Source: Strigamia acuminata (taxonomy: Eukaryota > Arthropoda > Chilopoda > Geophilomorpha > Linotaeniidae). From it: DNA of 60,000 bases. The position numbers and the translations under genes are program-made. Each line of letters begins with the position of its first letter. Position 1 is the stretch's first letter. The stretch is taken from contig OX442318.1 in NCBI GenBank assembly GCA_949358305.1, forward strand, positions 15,360,517 through 15,420,516. The letters are read 5' to 3'. A model generated the notes under the pieces. The model had not been told where the DNA came from. It searched no databases and was given only the letters and a program-made list of their open reading frames with translations. This document shows positions 18,982-29,675 of this stretch, one piece after another.

Positions 18982-21900
18982 ATGAAAAAGGCCACCGATC
19001 AGTCGTCAGGCCACGTGCCGATTCTCGTGACCGGCAATTACGAACACTGGCACCGCGCAATTAAAATGCTATTGATGTCCGACGGCGTATGGCACCACGT
19101 CACCGAAACGGAGGAACTAGTGAAAGCCAACGTCGATGAAGACGTTTGGCGAAAATGGCAACGTCGGAAAGCCCGAGCGCTGGGGACCATTTATTGCCAC
19201 GTCTCGCAGGCCAAACAGTCGGCCCTCGACGGTTGCACCACTCCGAAACAGGCGTGGGACATTTTAGCGAAAATTTACGCCCCCAGCTCTCTCGCCCGCC
19301 AAGCGGCGATGCGCCGTGAGTTCCTGCAGCTCAAGTTGGAGCCCGGCGAAGAAATGGCCGATTTCCTCAGCCGCGTTGACCTTATGGTCCGCCAACTTAA
19401 AGACGTCGGTGAAGACATCCTCCCTCGACATCACGCGTACCAGTATTTAGACTTTCTTCCGGACGAATACGACCAGGCGACTTTTGCCATTTATCATTGG
19501 CCGCTGGCAGAGTTTACCCCGGCTAAAGTCTCCGAACAGTTGTTGTCGGAATATCTCCGATTAAAGTCGCATTCAAACCGGAATTCTACGAACTCCTCCG
19601 CTTATGCTACTGGGCGACAAGGACGTAACCAGTCGCGACCTCCGCGCCCGCTTGCGCAGGTACGTTGCTTCAATTGCAACGAGCTTGGACACTACGCCAA
19701 TAAGTGCCAGCATCCTCGCAAGCAAACAACTGGGCAACAGCCGGTAGCTACGTTTCAGACACGATCTCGCAGCAAGAGTCGACGCCGCAATAAAGGCTCG
19801 AATCCGAATGTGAACCCGAATCAACAGCAGCAGGGACAGTTTCGCGAGTCTTCACGCCCGCGCCGAGATGCAGCATATCTCCTGTCCGCACCACCTGCGA
19901 TCCAGGTTCCTACCGTTCATTTCGTCCAATCTCACGAATGGATTGTTGACTGCGGCGCCACCGACCACGTTTCACACGTTAAATCGTGGTTCTTGGACTT
20001 TGTTGAGGTCGTCCCTTTTAATATCGAATTGGGACAAGGAAGCTCCAAAGTTACCGGAAAAGGGAATGTTCCAGTCAAGTCACTCATCGATGGCTGTGAA
20101 TGCACCGTACTTCTCCGCGATGTTTTGTACGCACCTGATTTCGGCGCTAATTTAATTTCGGTTTCGCGAGTCGATAAATGTGGGCATCACATACACATTT
20201 ACAATTCGGAGTTGCATACATATGGGACGGATATCAAACAAAGTGTTCTTCGGGCGAAGCAAAAGTCAGGACTTTACTTCGTAGATGGACTAATTTCGCC
20301 ATTTGCGTCGCCGACTGTTGTTTCAAGTACACCGCCCATCCCAATGTCACCTCCGACTACTGCGCCGATGACTCTCATCACGAAGGAGGAAGATTTTCCT
20401 GCACTACCGGCAAAGAAGTCCAGACAGAAATCGAACGTCCAGATAACTGACTTCCGCCTGCCTATCTCTCCCAACACCTTACTACTGCCTCCTCCTTCCC
20501 CGATTATTCCAACTCCTGTTCCCGGATCTAAACCACAACAGATCCGGATGTATTCCAACGTCCTATCATCTCCTCCGTCTCCCGTTGCCACGACTACGGC
20601 AGTCCCACCTCCTAAAAAGGTTATAACGCCGACTGCGAACGTTGCGGATGCCACGGGATTATGGCATGCCAGGTTGGGCCATCTCCACACCAAAGCCATG
20701 CGGACTTTGGCGAACAATTCCCAAGTTTATGGACTCGATCCGGCTGCGGTTCGACAAGAACTTTCCTGCAACTCATGTCGCATTGCCAAGTCCACGCGCG
20801 CCTCGCATAAACCGATTCCCACACCTTCGACGACCAAACCGTTGGAGTTGCTGCACATGGACGTCTGGGGCCCGTCAAGACTGATTTCGATTGGCGGTGC
20901 TGATTATGCCTTCTCCATTGTTGACGACGCGACCCGATATTCGTGGATTTTTCCGATTGCACGCAAATCCGACGTCTTCACAACTTTCAAAGACTTTGTC
21001 TCTCGCGTTGAACGTATTACGGATTCCCGCGTCAAATCAATTCGCACGGATCGCGGCGGGGAATTTATTTCTAAGACTTTTGACCGTTACCTCGCTGACA
21101 AGGGCATTGTCGCACAACGGACCAATCCCGGAAGCCCGCAAATGAACGGGGTCGCCGAACGCCTAAACCGGACGATGGGCGACTATCTTCGCTCCGTTAC
21201 CTCCGAAACCGGTTTTCCGCACACACTTTGGGCTGAACTCGCTGTGACATTTTCGTACGTTAAAAATCGCAGCCCGCATTCGAAACTTAACGACGAAGTT
21301 CCATATGTTTTATGGCGCCAGCGTGCCCTCTCCGTCAAACATTTCCGAAAAATTGGTTCTAAATGCTGGGTGCATTTCACCGCACCCGGGCGCAACAAAA
21401 TGGATCCACGGGCGTGGGAAGGATTCCTCGTAGGTTACGCCTCCAACACTCGCGGTTATCGGGTTTGGAATCCGGCTACGAACACCGTCACGGAATCCGT
21501 TCACGTTCAAATCGATGAACGTCAGAATTTCAAACGCTCGCCGTTTTACGTTCCGGATCCCTACGAAAATGCTCCATTCATGGAGGAGCCTTCTCGCGTC
21601 ACTACACCGTCTCGTGTCACTTTTGACGATGGCGCTTTCCCATCTGTCCCCTGGTCACGTCGACGTCGTGATTCCGACGATGAATCGTCTAATGACGATG
21701 ATGAATTCCGCCATCGGGCTCCGTCAAGCGCTTCATCAGTCGCTTCATATCGCTCCGTCCTCGAGGAGGTCGAAGAGGACATTGCTGATGAATTGCCTCC
21801 TCCTATTCTGTTTGCGGACGATGTACCGGAGGACATCGATTTGGACGTCACGCCTGACCCACCACTTCCGCTTTACCGTCCTCGGAGGAGATTACGTCCC

Positions 21901-23922
21901 GATGCTTTGGCTCGTCAACCTCACACCCCTGAGGCCAGCGATAGTGAACTCGACGTTGATCACGATATCGAACAATTTTTCGAACGCTATCCCGAACGTG
22001 ATTTCGAGCACGACCCCGAAGATGATCCACTTGATAATCTCCTCGATGATCTCCTCGATAAGGCAGCCGCCTTACCAGCGGCCGCTGCAACGCCTGCACC
22101 GCCCCTCGCTCCGTTACGCGCTCTTCACTGCCCCTATCGTTTTATTGGTGGAGATACGCCCTTCAGCGGATGGAGGAGGGAAGAGCATCTCCGGAAAGAA
22201 CAAGCGCCTGGTAAAATCAAGGTCGACGTTTATTACTATCCGGAGCACGGTGTCCGCTTAAGGTCGAGAGGGGACATCGAAAGATATTGCGTCGCTCACC
22301 AACTTCCGTATGAGGAGGACATTTTCTTTTTCGGCAACCTCGAACATCAATTGCAGGACGAGCAACCTGTTCATCGCGTCCTTATGTGTTTTCGAGAGCC
22401 GTCCACGTACGCCGAAGCAGTCAAGCTACCCGAGGCACCGAAATGGACGGAGGCAATCGATGAGGAGCTCACGACTTTCAAGGAACGCGAAGTTTATAAG
22501 GAAGTTCCACGACCCCCGGACAAGACAATCCTCGGGTGTAAATGGATTTTTCGGTTGAAATCGGATGCCACCGGGAAAATTCACCGCTACCGTGCTCGAC
22601 TTGTCGCACAAGGTTTCCGCCAAACAATGGGCGTTGATTTCGATGAAGTTTTTAGTCCGGTGGTTAACTTCGTGCTCATCCGATTCTTTTTCTGCCTCCT
22701 AGTCGTTTTACTAGGATGGAGGGATCTCCACCTCGACGTCAAGTGTGCCTACCTTTACGGCGACCTCGACCACGAAATTTACATGCGGATTCCCGCCGGC
22801 GCCACATGCACCTCACCCGACAACGTCTGGTTGTTAACCAAGTCACTTTACGGTCTTCACCAGTCGGGGCGCATGTGGTACCAGAAGCTCAACGAGACGT
22901 TAACCGACCTCGGATTCCAGAAATTTCCCGCTTGTAATTGCGTTTACGCATTTGGACATTCGGCTGTTATGTTAGTCTACGTGGACGATATCGTCGTATT
23001 TTACGCGTCGGAGAGTATCCGAGACCGTATTTTGGCGCTGATTTCCAGCAAATTCGACATCGTCAACCTCGGCCCAATAACCAAATTACTCGGGGTAGAA
23101 TTCGTGCGTCGCGATGGGAAAGTTTTCATGTCCCAACGCTCCTACATCGACAAACTTCTTAAAAAGTTCAACGTTTCGTCAGATGCACTCATTAAAGTGC
23201 CTGTCACACCGGGGACCACGCTCGTCAAAGGCTCGTTGGATAATCTCCCGGACTTTCCGTACCGATCGCTCATCGGATCGTTATTATTCCTCGCCTCTCG
23301 CACTCGTCCCGACATATTATACTCGGTCATCGCTTTATCGCAGTATAATAACTGCTACGACCACCGCCACATCAAGTGTTTGCTCCAAGTTCTCAAATAC
23401 GTGGCGAACACGAGCGATTTCTCGATCGAACTCTCGGGGTGTAATTCCAGTCAGCTGTGGGGATACACAGATGCGTCGTGGGCGAGTGACATTGCGACAT
23501 CGAGAAGCTTCGGAGGATACATCATTTATATCGGTTGTGTGCCAATTGGCTGGAGCTGCAAAAAGCAGACCAGCGTCGCCTGTTCCACCATGGAAGCCGA
23601 ATTTGTAGCACTAGTCGAAATCGTTAAAGAGTTATACTGGTTGGACAGTATCTATCGAGTCTTTCCACCGTTAAACCGATTATCGAAACCGATTATTTTC
23701 TCCGATGCCCTCGCCTCGATCCAATTCACGAACAACGACATCGAGAACTCGAAAACCAAACATATTCGAGTGAAGTTCCATTGGCTTCGAGAATGGCATA
23801 TTGCCGGATGCTTCGAACTCCGCAAAATTCCGGGTGAAATAAATGTTTCGGATATTTTCACGAAATGGCTTAGTTCCGAACGCCTCCGAAATTTGTTGTC
23901 CCGGATCTTCATCTCGAAATAA
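18982..23922 (+). CDS. gag-pol: Copia A1 gag-pol polyprotein, complete (1646 aa)
   Basis: One uninterrupted frame from ATG 18982 to the stop at 23922. It has an N-terminal copia gag ('NYEHWHRAIKMLL') and a CCHC knuckle 'CFNCNELGHYANKC' (about residue 229). The aspartic protease is 'WIVDCGATDHVS' (about 318). The integrase zinc finger is 'LWHARLGHLHTK...CNSCR' (about 555), with a DDE core at 'HMDVWGP', 'RTDRGGEF' and 'NGVAERLNRT'. Next come an Asp/Glu-rich linker, the reverse transcriptase with 'YVDDIVVFY' (about 1332) and RNase H with 'WGYTDASWAS', ending 'SRIFISK'. Gag and pol are in a single frame, as usual for copia. With matching LTRs and all catalytic residues this looks like a recently active copy. 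Confidence 0.97.
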   Translation: MKKATDQSSGHVPILVTGNYEHWHRAIKMLLMSDGVWHHVTETEELVKANVDEDVWRKWQRRKARALGTIYCHVSQAKQSALDGCTTPKQAWDILAKIYAPSSLARQAAMRREFLQLKLEPGEEMADFLSRVDLMVRQLKDVGEDILPRHHAYQYLDFLPDEYDQATFAIYHWPLAEFTPAKVSEQLLSEYLRLKSHSNRNSTNSSAYATGRQGRNQSRPPRPLAQVRCFNCNELGHYANKCQHPRKQTTGQQPVATFQTRSRSKSRRRNKGSNPNVNPNQQQQGQFRESSRPRRDAAYLLSAPPAIQVPTVHFVQSHEWIVDCGATDHVSHVKSWFLDFVEVVPFNIELGQGSSKVTGKGNVPVKSLIDGCECTVLLRDVLYAPDFGANLISVSRVDKCGHHIHIYNSELHTYGTDIKQSVLRAKQKSGLYFVDGLISPFASPTVVSSTPPIPMSPPTTAPMTLITKEEDFPALPAKKSRQKSNVQITDFRLPISPNTLLLPPPSPIIPTPVPGSKPQQIRMYSNVLSSPPSPVATTTAVPPPKKVITPTANVADATGLWHARLGHLHTKAMRTLANNSQVYGLDPAAVRQELSCNSCRIAKSTRASHKPIPTPSTTKPLELLHMDVWGPSRLISIGGADYAFSIVDDATRYSWIFPIARKSDVFTTFKDFVSRVERITDSRVKSIRTDRGGEFISKTFDRYLADKGIVAQRTNPGSPQMNGVAERLNRTMGDYLRSVTSETGFPHTLWAELAVTFSYVKNRSPHSKLNDEVPYVLWRQRALSVKHFRKIGSKCWVHFTAPGRNKMDPRAWEGFLVGYASNTRGYRVWNPATNTVTESVHVQIDERQNFKRSPFYVPDPYENAPFMEEPSRVTTPSRVTFDDGAFPSVPWSRRRRDSDDESSNDDDEFRHRAPSSASSVASYRSVLEEVEEDIADELPPPILFADDVPEDIDLDVTPDPPLPLYRPRRRLRPDALARQPHTPEASDSELDVDHDIEQFFERYPERDFEHDPEDDPLDNLLDDLLDKAAALPAAAATPAPPLAPLRALHCPYRFIGGDTPFSGWRREEHLRKEQAPGKIKVDVYYYPEHGVRLRSRGDIERYCVAHQLPYEEDIFFFGNLEHQLQDEQPVHRVLMCFREPSTYAEAVKLPEAPKWTEAIDEELTTFKEREVYKEVPRPPDKTILGCKWIFRLKSDATGKIHRYRARLVAQGFRQTMGVDFDEVFSPVVNFVLIRFFFCLLVVLLGWRDLHLDVKCAYLYGDLDHEIYMRIPAGATCTSPDNVWLLTKSLYGLHQSGRMWYQKLNETLTDLGFQKFPACNCVYAFGHSAVMLVYVDDIVVFYASESIRDRILALISSKFDIVNLGPITKLLGVEFVRRDGKVFMSQRSYIDKLLKKFNVSSDALIKVPVTPGTTLVKGSLDNLPDFPYRSLIGSLLFLASRTRPDILYSVIALSQYNNCYDHRHIKCLLQVLKYVANTSDFSIELSGCNSSQLWGYTDASWASDIATSRSFGGYIIYIGCVPIGWSCKKQTSVACSTMEAEFVALVEIVKELYWLDSIYRVFPPLNRLSKPIIFSDALASIQFTNNDIENSKTKHIRVKFHWLREWHIAGCFELRKIPGEINVSDIFTKWLSSERLRNLLSRIFISK

Positions 23923-23955
23923 TTTCATCGAACTGTTAATATCGACATTGCACAT

Positions 23956-23968
23956 CGAAGGAGGGAAT
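23956..23968 (+). other. Copia A1 polypurine tract
   Basis: CGAAGGAGGGAAT directly precedes the 3' LTR and serves as the plus-strand primer. The same tract occurs in mirror form at 28638-28650 and, for copia B, at 32405-32417. Confidence 0.85.
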
Positions 23969-24541
23969 TGTTGGTCCTTGAAACCACTTCGGACGTTTAT
24001 TTAACGCTTTTTCGATGCACAATGACGCTACCTGAACTTTTTCACATCATTGGTCGTTATATTTCCTTTCCCCAAATGATTTGGTGTTTATTTCCTACTT
24101 AACTGGTTGTTACCAGTTTATTTCCGTATATTTACTTTATGTTGTAAGGGAAATGCATGGTGCCTGCATTAACTGTGTCTTAACACACTGGGCATCATGC
24201 ATCGCCTATCTGTTTATACCTGTGAGTCGCTCGCTTCTGTCACCAGAGCGCACTCCCTTTTATTCCAAGATGGCGACGCACACTGCTAAGTGTGCTCCTG
24301 TGCTTTTCAATCCTGTTTTCGTAAGTTTTAGGTTAATAAATCGTTTATTTTGTTTATAAATAATTCGTTTCTTGTGTCTGCACGTAGATAAGTGCAGACA
24401 CCACGCAAATTCGACCAGAACCGGCTCGAATTCGCGTACACGACGCGCCGCACGTCTCGTGCGTGCCATATCGTGCGTGTTGGCTTATTTTTAAGCGTTT
24501 CCACTGCCTAGTCTGTGCTGTTTTTGCAGCATACCACCACA
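23969..24541 (+). repeat. Copia A1 3' LTR
   Basis: A 573-bp LTR that appears identical to the 5' LTR. It is not followed by a target-site duplication of the left flank (AGATC) but by AT and then a copy of the tRNA primer, so this end was not produced by normal integration. Confidence 0.95.
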
Positions 24542-24543
24542 AT

Positions 24544-24609
24544 TGGTAGCAGAGGGTGGTTTCGATCCACCGGCCTCTGGGTTATGGGCCCAGCACGCTC
24601 CCACTGCGC
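24544..24609 (-). pseudogene. Reverse-transcribed initiator tRNA-Met copy (primer remnant)
   Basis: Read on the minus strand, 66 bases match positions 10-76 of a eukaryotic initiator tRNA-Met. They include D-arm GCGCAGTGGGAGCGT, anticodon arm CTGGG-CCCATAA-CCCAG (CAT anticodon, the G-C pairs typical of initiators), T-arm GGTGG-ATCGAAA-CCACC, and acceptor CTCTGCT-A-CCA. The encoded CCA and the missing acceptor 5' strand show it is a DNA copy of the mature tRNA and not a tRNA gene. It adjoins the copia A1 LTR exactly where the primer anneals. Confidence 0.9.
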
Positions 24610-24634
24610 AGACAAATCTCAGTAATTTCGACGA
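24610..24634. other. 25-bp filler between tRNA copy and next LTR
   Basis: Begins AGACAAATCTC and ends TTTCGACGA. I found no second copy in the window outside the inverted repeat. It is likely filler from end joining, or a remnant of the original target. Confidence 0.5.
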
Positions 24635-25207
24635 TGTTGGTCCTTGAAACCACTTCGGACGTTTATTTAACGCTTTTTCGATGCACAATGACGCTACCTG
24701 AACTTTTTCACATCATTGGTCGTTATATTTCCTTTCCCCAAATGATTTGGTGTTTATTTCCTACTTAACTGGTTGTTACCAGTTTATTTCCGTATATTTA
24801 CTTTATGTTGTAAGGGAAATGCATGGTGCCTGCATTAACTGTGTCTTAACACACTGGGCATCATGCATCGCCTATCTGTTTATACCTGTGAGTCGCTCGC
24901 TTCTGTCACCAGAGCGCACTCCCTTTTATTCCAAGATGGCGACGCACACTGCTAAGTGTGCTCCTGTGCTTTTCAATCCTGTTTTCGTAAGTTTTAGGTT
25001 AATAAATCGTTTATTTTGTTTATAAATAATTCGTTTCTTGTGTCTGCACGTAGATAAGTGCAGACACCACGCAAATTCGACCAGAACCGGCTCGAATTCG
25101 CGTACACGACGCGCCGCACGTCTCGTGCGTGCTATATCGTGCGTGTTGGCTTATTTTTAAGCGTTTCCACTGCCTAGTCTGTGCTGTTTTTGCAGCATAC
25201 CACCACA
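24635..25207 (+). repeat. Copia A LTR of the scrambled element (plus orientation)
   Basis: A 573-bp copy sharing with the LTR at 28065-28637 a private change (GTGCTATATCG where A1 and A2 have GTGCCATATCG). These two LTRs therefore belong to the same element, separate from A1. It is followed by AT and 17 bases of tRNA copy. Confidence 0.9.
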
Positions 25208-25244
25208 ATTGGTAGCAGAGGGTGGTCGTCGAAGGTGTGGGAAT
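25208..25244. other. tRNA-derived 17-mer joined to an inverted pol scrap
   Basis: TGGTAGCAGAGGGTGGT (25210-25226) continues five bases further along tRNA-iMet than copia A's own primer site does, so it was copied from the tRNA. It runs through a GGT overlap into an antisense scrap (25224-25244) equal to the complement of A1 20815-20835, which then joins sense sequence at AAT. Confidence 0.8.
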
Positions 25245-27771
25245 TTCGGTTTCGCGAGTCGATAAATGTGGGCATCACATACACATTTACAATTCGGAGT
25301 TGCATACATATGGGACGGATATCAAACAAAGTGTTCTTCGGGCGAAGCAAAAGTCAGGACTTTACTTCGTAGATGGACTAATTTCGCCATTTGCGTCGCC
25401 GACTGTTGTTTCAAGTACACCGCCCATCCCAATGTCACCTCCGACTACTGCGCCGATGACTCTCATCACGAAGGAGGAAGATTTTCCTGCACTACCGGCA
25501 AAGAAGTCCAGACAGAAATCGAACGTCCAGATAACTGACTTCCGCCTGCCTATCTCTCCCAACACCTTACTACTGCCTCCTCCTTCCCCGATTATTCCAA
25601 CTCCTGTTCCCGGATCTAAACCACAACAGATCCGGATGTATTCCAACGTCCTATCATCTCCTCCGTCTCCCGTTGCCACGACTACGGCAGTCCCACCTCC
25701 TAAAAAGGTTATAACGCCGACTGCGAACGTTGCGGATGCCACGGGATTATGGCATGCCAGGTTGGGCCATCTCCACACCAAAGCCATGCGGACTTTGGCG
25801 AACAATTCCCAAGTTTATGGACTCGATCCGGCTGCGGTTCGACAAGAACTTTCCTGCAACTCATGTCGCATTGCCAAGTCCACGCGCGCCTCGCATAAAC
25901 CGATTCCCACACCTTCGACGACCAAACCGTTGGAGTTGCTGCACATGGACGTCTGGGGCCCGTCAAGACTGATTTCGATTGGCGGTGCTGATTATGCCTT
26001 CTCCATTGTTGACGACGCGACCCGATATTCGTGGATTTTTCCGATTGCACGCAAATCCGACGTCTTCACAACTTTCAAAGACTTTGTCTCTCGCGTTGAA
26101 CGTATTACGGATTCCCGCGTCAAATCAATTCGCACGGATCGCGGCGGGGAATTTATTTCTAAGACTTTTGACCGTTACCTCGCTGACAAGGGCATTGTCG
26201 CACAACGGACCAATCCCGGAAGCCCGCAAATGAACGGGGTCGCCGAACGCCTAAACCGGACGATGGGCGACTATCTTCGCTCTATTACCTCCGAAACCGG
26301 TTTTCCACACACACTTTGGGCTGAACTCGCTGTGACATTTTCGTACGTTAAAAATCGCAGCCCGCATTCGAAACTTAACGACGAAGTTCCATATGTTTTA
26401 TGGCGCCAGCGTGCCCTCTCTGTCAAACATTTCCGAAAAATTGGTTCTAAATGCTGGGTGCATTTCACCGCACCCGGGCGCAACAAAATGGATCCACGGG
26501 CGTGGGAAGGATTCCTCGTAGGTTACGCCTCCAACACTCGCGGTTATCGGGTTTGGAATCCGGCTACGAACACCGTCACGGAATCCGTTCACGTTCAAAT
26601 CGATGAACGTCAGAATTTCAAACGCTCGCCGTTTTACGTTCCGGATCCCTACGAAAATGCTCCATTCATGGAGGAGCCTTCTCGCGTCACTACACCGTCT
26701 CGTGTCACTTTTGACGATGGCGCTTTCCCATCTGTCCCCTGGTCACGTCGACGTCGTGATTCCGACGATGAATCATCTAATGACGATGATGAATTCCGCC
26801 ATCGGGCTCCATCAAGCGCTTCATCAGTCGCTTCATATCGCTCCGTCCTCGAGGAGGTCGAAGAGGACATTGCTGATGAATTGCCTCCTCCTATTCTGTT
26901 TGCGGACGATGTACCGGAGGACATCGATTTGGACGTCACGCCTGACCCACCACTTCCGCTTTACCGTCCTCGGAGGAGATTACGTCCCGATGCTTTGGCT
27001 CGTCAACCTCACACCCCTGAGGCCAGCGATAGTGAACTCGACGTTGATCACGATATCGAACAATTTTTCGAACGCTATCCCGAACGTGATTTCGAGCACG
27101 ACCCCGAAGATGATCCACTTGATAATCTCCTCGATGATCTCCTCGATAAGGCAGCCGCCTTACCAGCGGCCGCTGCAACGCCTGCACCGCCCCTCGCTCC
27201 GTTACGCGCTCTTCACTGCCCCTATCGTTTTATTGGTGGAGATACGCCCTTCAGCGGATGGAGGAGGGAAGAGCATCTCCGGAAAGAACAAGCGCCTGGT
27301 AAAATCAAGGTCGACGTTTATTACTATCCGGAGCACGGTGTCCGCTTAAGGTCGAGAGGGGACATCGAAAGATATTGCGTCGCTCACCAACTTCCGTATG
27401 AAGAGGACATTTTCTTTTTCGGCAACCTCGAACATCAATTGCAGGACGAGCAACCTGTTCACCGCGTTCTTATGTGTTTTCGAGAGCCGTCCACGTACGC
27501 CGAAGCAGTCAAGCTACCCGAGGCACCGAAATGGACGGAGGCAATCGATGAGGAGCTCACGACTTTCAAGGAACGCGAAGTTTATAAGGAAGTTCCACGA
27601 CCCCCGGACAAGACAATCCTCGGGTGTAAATGGATTTTTCGGTTGAAATCGGATGCCACCGGGAAAATTCACCGCTACCGTGCTCGACTTGTCGCACAAG
27701 GTTTCCGCCAAACAATGGGCGTTGATTTCGATGAAGTTTTTAGTCCGGTGGTTAACTTCGTGCTCATCCGA
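25242..27771 (+). pseudogene. Scrambled copia A: sense pol fragment (integrase to early RT)
   Basis: Colinear with A1 20154-22683 at a constant offset of 5088. It covers the end of the protease region, the complete integrase (zinc finger 'LWHARLGHLH', DDE core), the acidic linker and the first part of RT to 'VVNFVLIR'. The frame is still open but lacks gag, protease and the RT catalytic box, and it ends in inverted sequence that adds a short false tail to 27828. A few substitutions separate it from A1 (for example SVTSET to SITSET). Confidence 0.9.
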
Positions 27772-28044
27772 AAAATCCATTTACACCCGAGGATTGTCTT
27801 GTCCGGGGGTCGTGGAACTTCCTTATAAACTTCGCGTTCCTTGAAAGTCGTGAGCTCCTCATCGATTGCCTCCGTCCATTTCGGTGCCTCGGGTAGCTTG
27901 ACTGCTTCGGCGTACGTGGACGGCTCTCGAAAACACATAAGAACGCGGTGAACAGGTTGCTCGTCCTGCAATTGATGTTCGAGGTTGCCGAAAAAGAAAA
28001 TGTCCTCTTCATACGGAAGTTGGTGAGCGACGCAATATCTTTCG
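27768..28044 (-). pseudogene. Scrambled copia A: inverted pol fragment
   Basis: The complement of about 27366-27640 (RT region 'DIERYCVAHQLP' to 'LGCKWIF') follows the sense copy head to head, sharing the four bases CCGA with the sense strand at the turn. It ends at TTTCG, where two shared bases (CG) lead into a 20-base sense scrap. Confidence 0.85.
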
Positions 28045-28064
28045 CCTTACCAGCGGCCGCTGAT
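28043..28064 (+). other. 20-base sense scrap plus AT before an inverted LTR
   Basis: CGCCTTACCAGCGGCCGCTG equals the sense strand at 27157-27176. It is followed by AT, the two bases that lie beyond U5, and then the inverted LTR. A 20-base piece between two inverted blocks points to serial template switching. Confidence 0.75.
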
Positions 28065-28637
28065 TGTGGTGGTATGCTGCAAAAACAGCACAGACTAGGC
28101 AGTGGAAACGCTTAAAAATAAGCCAACACGCACGATATAGCACGCACGAGACGTGCGGCGCGTCGTGTACGCGAATTCGAGCCGGTTCTGGTCGAATTTG
28201 CGTGGTGTCTGCACTTATCTACGTGCAGACACAAGAAACGAATTATTTATAAACAAAATAAACGATTTATTAACCTAAAACTTACGAAAACAGGATTGAA
28301 AAGCACAGGAGCACACTTAGCAGTGTGCGTCGCCATCTTGGAATAAAAGGGAGTGCGCTCTGGTGACAGAAGCGAGCGACTCACAGGTATAAACAGATAG
28401 GCGATGCATGATGCCCAGTGTGTTAAGACACAGTTAATGCAGGCACCATGCATTTCCCTTACAACATAAAGTAAATATACGGAAATAAACTGGTAACAAC
28501 CAGTTAAGTAGGAAATAAACACCAAATCATTTGGGGAAAGGAAATATAACGACCAATGATGTGAAAAAGTTCAGGTAGCGTCATTGTGCATCGAAAAAGC
28601 GTTAAATAAACGTCCGAAGTGGTTTCAAGGACCAACA
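28065..28637 (-). repeat. Copia A LTR of the scrambled element (minus orientation)
   Basis: A 573-bp LTR in inverted orientation to the one at 24635-25207, with the same private change. On its other side is the polypurine tract and pol 3' end, so it is a 3' LTR. Confidence 0.95.
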
Positions 28638-29631
28638 ATTCCCTCCTTCGATGTGCAATGTCGATATTAACAGTTCGATGAAATTATTTCGAGATGAAGA
28701 TCCGGGACAACAAATTTCGGAGGCGTTCGGAACTAAGCCATTTCGTGAAAATATCTGAAACATTTATTTCACCCGGAATTTTGCGGAGTTCGAAGCACCC
28801 GGCAATATGCCATTCTCGAAGCCAATGGAACTTCACTCGAATATGTTTGGTTTTCGAGTTCTCGATGTCGTTGTTCGTGAATTGGATCGAGGCGAGGGCA
28901 TCGGAGAAAATAATCGGTTTCGATAATCGGTTTAACGGTGGAAAGACTCGATAGATACTGTCCAACCAGTATAACTCTTTAACGATTTCGACTAGTGCCA
29001 CAAACTCGGCTTCCATGGTGGAACAGGCGACGCTGGTCTGCTTTTTGCAGCTCCAGCCGATTGGCACACAACCGATATAAAAGATGTATCCTCCGAAACT
29101 TCTCGATGTCGCAATGTCGCTCGCCCACGACGCATCTGTGTATCCCCACAGCTGACTGGAATTACACCCCGAGAGTTCGATCGAGAAATCGCTCGTGTTC
29201 GCCACGTATTTGAGAACTTGGAGCAAACACTTGATGTGGCGGTGGTCGTAGCAGTTATTATACTGCGATAAAGCGATGACCGAATATAATATGTCGGGAC
29301 GAGTGCGAGAAGCGAGGAATAATAACGATCCGATGAGCGATCGGTACGGAAAGTCCGGGAGATTATCCAACGAGCCTTTGACGAGCGTGGTCCCCGGTGT
29401 GACAGGCACTTTAATGAGTGCATCTGACGAAACGTTGAACTTTTTAAGAAGTTTGTCGATGTAGGAGCGTTGGGACATGAAAACTTTCCCATCGCGACGC
29501 ACGAATTCTACCCCGAGTAATTTGGTTATTGGGCCGAGGTTGACGATGTCGAATTTGCTGGAAATCAGCGCCAAAATACGGTCTCGGATACTCTCCGACG
29601 CGTAAAATACGACGATATCGTCCACGTAGAC
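28638..29631 (-). pseudogene. Scrambled copia A: pol 3' end (RT catalytic box to RNase H)
   Basis: The frame reads from 'VYVDDIVVFY' (about 29630) through RNase H ('WGYTDASWAS', 'CSTMEAEFVALVE') to the normal stop at 28684, then 3' UTR and polypurine tract. It supplies the 3' end missing from the sense fragment but in opposite orientation. An ATG created at the junction (29634) is incidental. Confidence 0.9.
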
Positions 29632-29675
29632 CATCCGTGTTGGTCCATCCGTGTCGGTGGTGCGTTGGTCCTACG
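29632..29675. other. Junction filler with repeated TTGGTCC
   Basis: TTGGTCC, the start of the copia A LTR, occurs in the filler (about 29640 and 29665) and again at the true LTR start (29678). 'ATCCGTGT' is also repeated. This looks like slippage or repeated microhomology-guided synthesis against an LTR end. Confidence 0.6.

Noticed and set aside
24491-24688. A functional initiator tRNA-Met gene
   Set aside because: It encodes CCA, lacks the 5' acceptor strand and sits exactly at the LTR primer position, so it is a reverse-transcribed primer copy.
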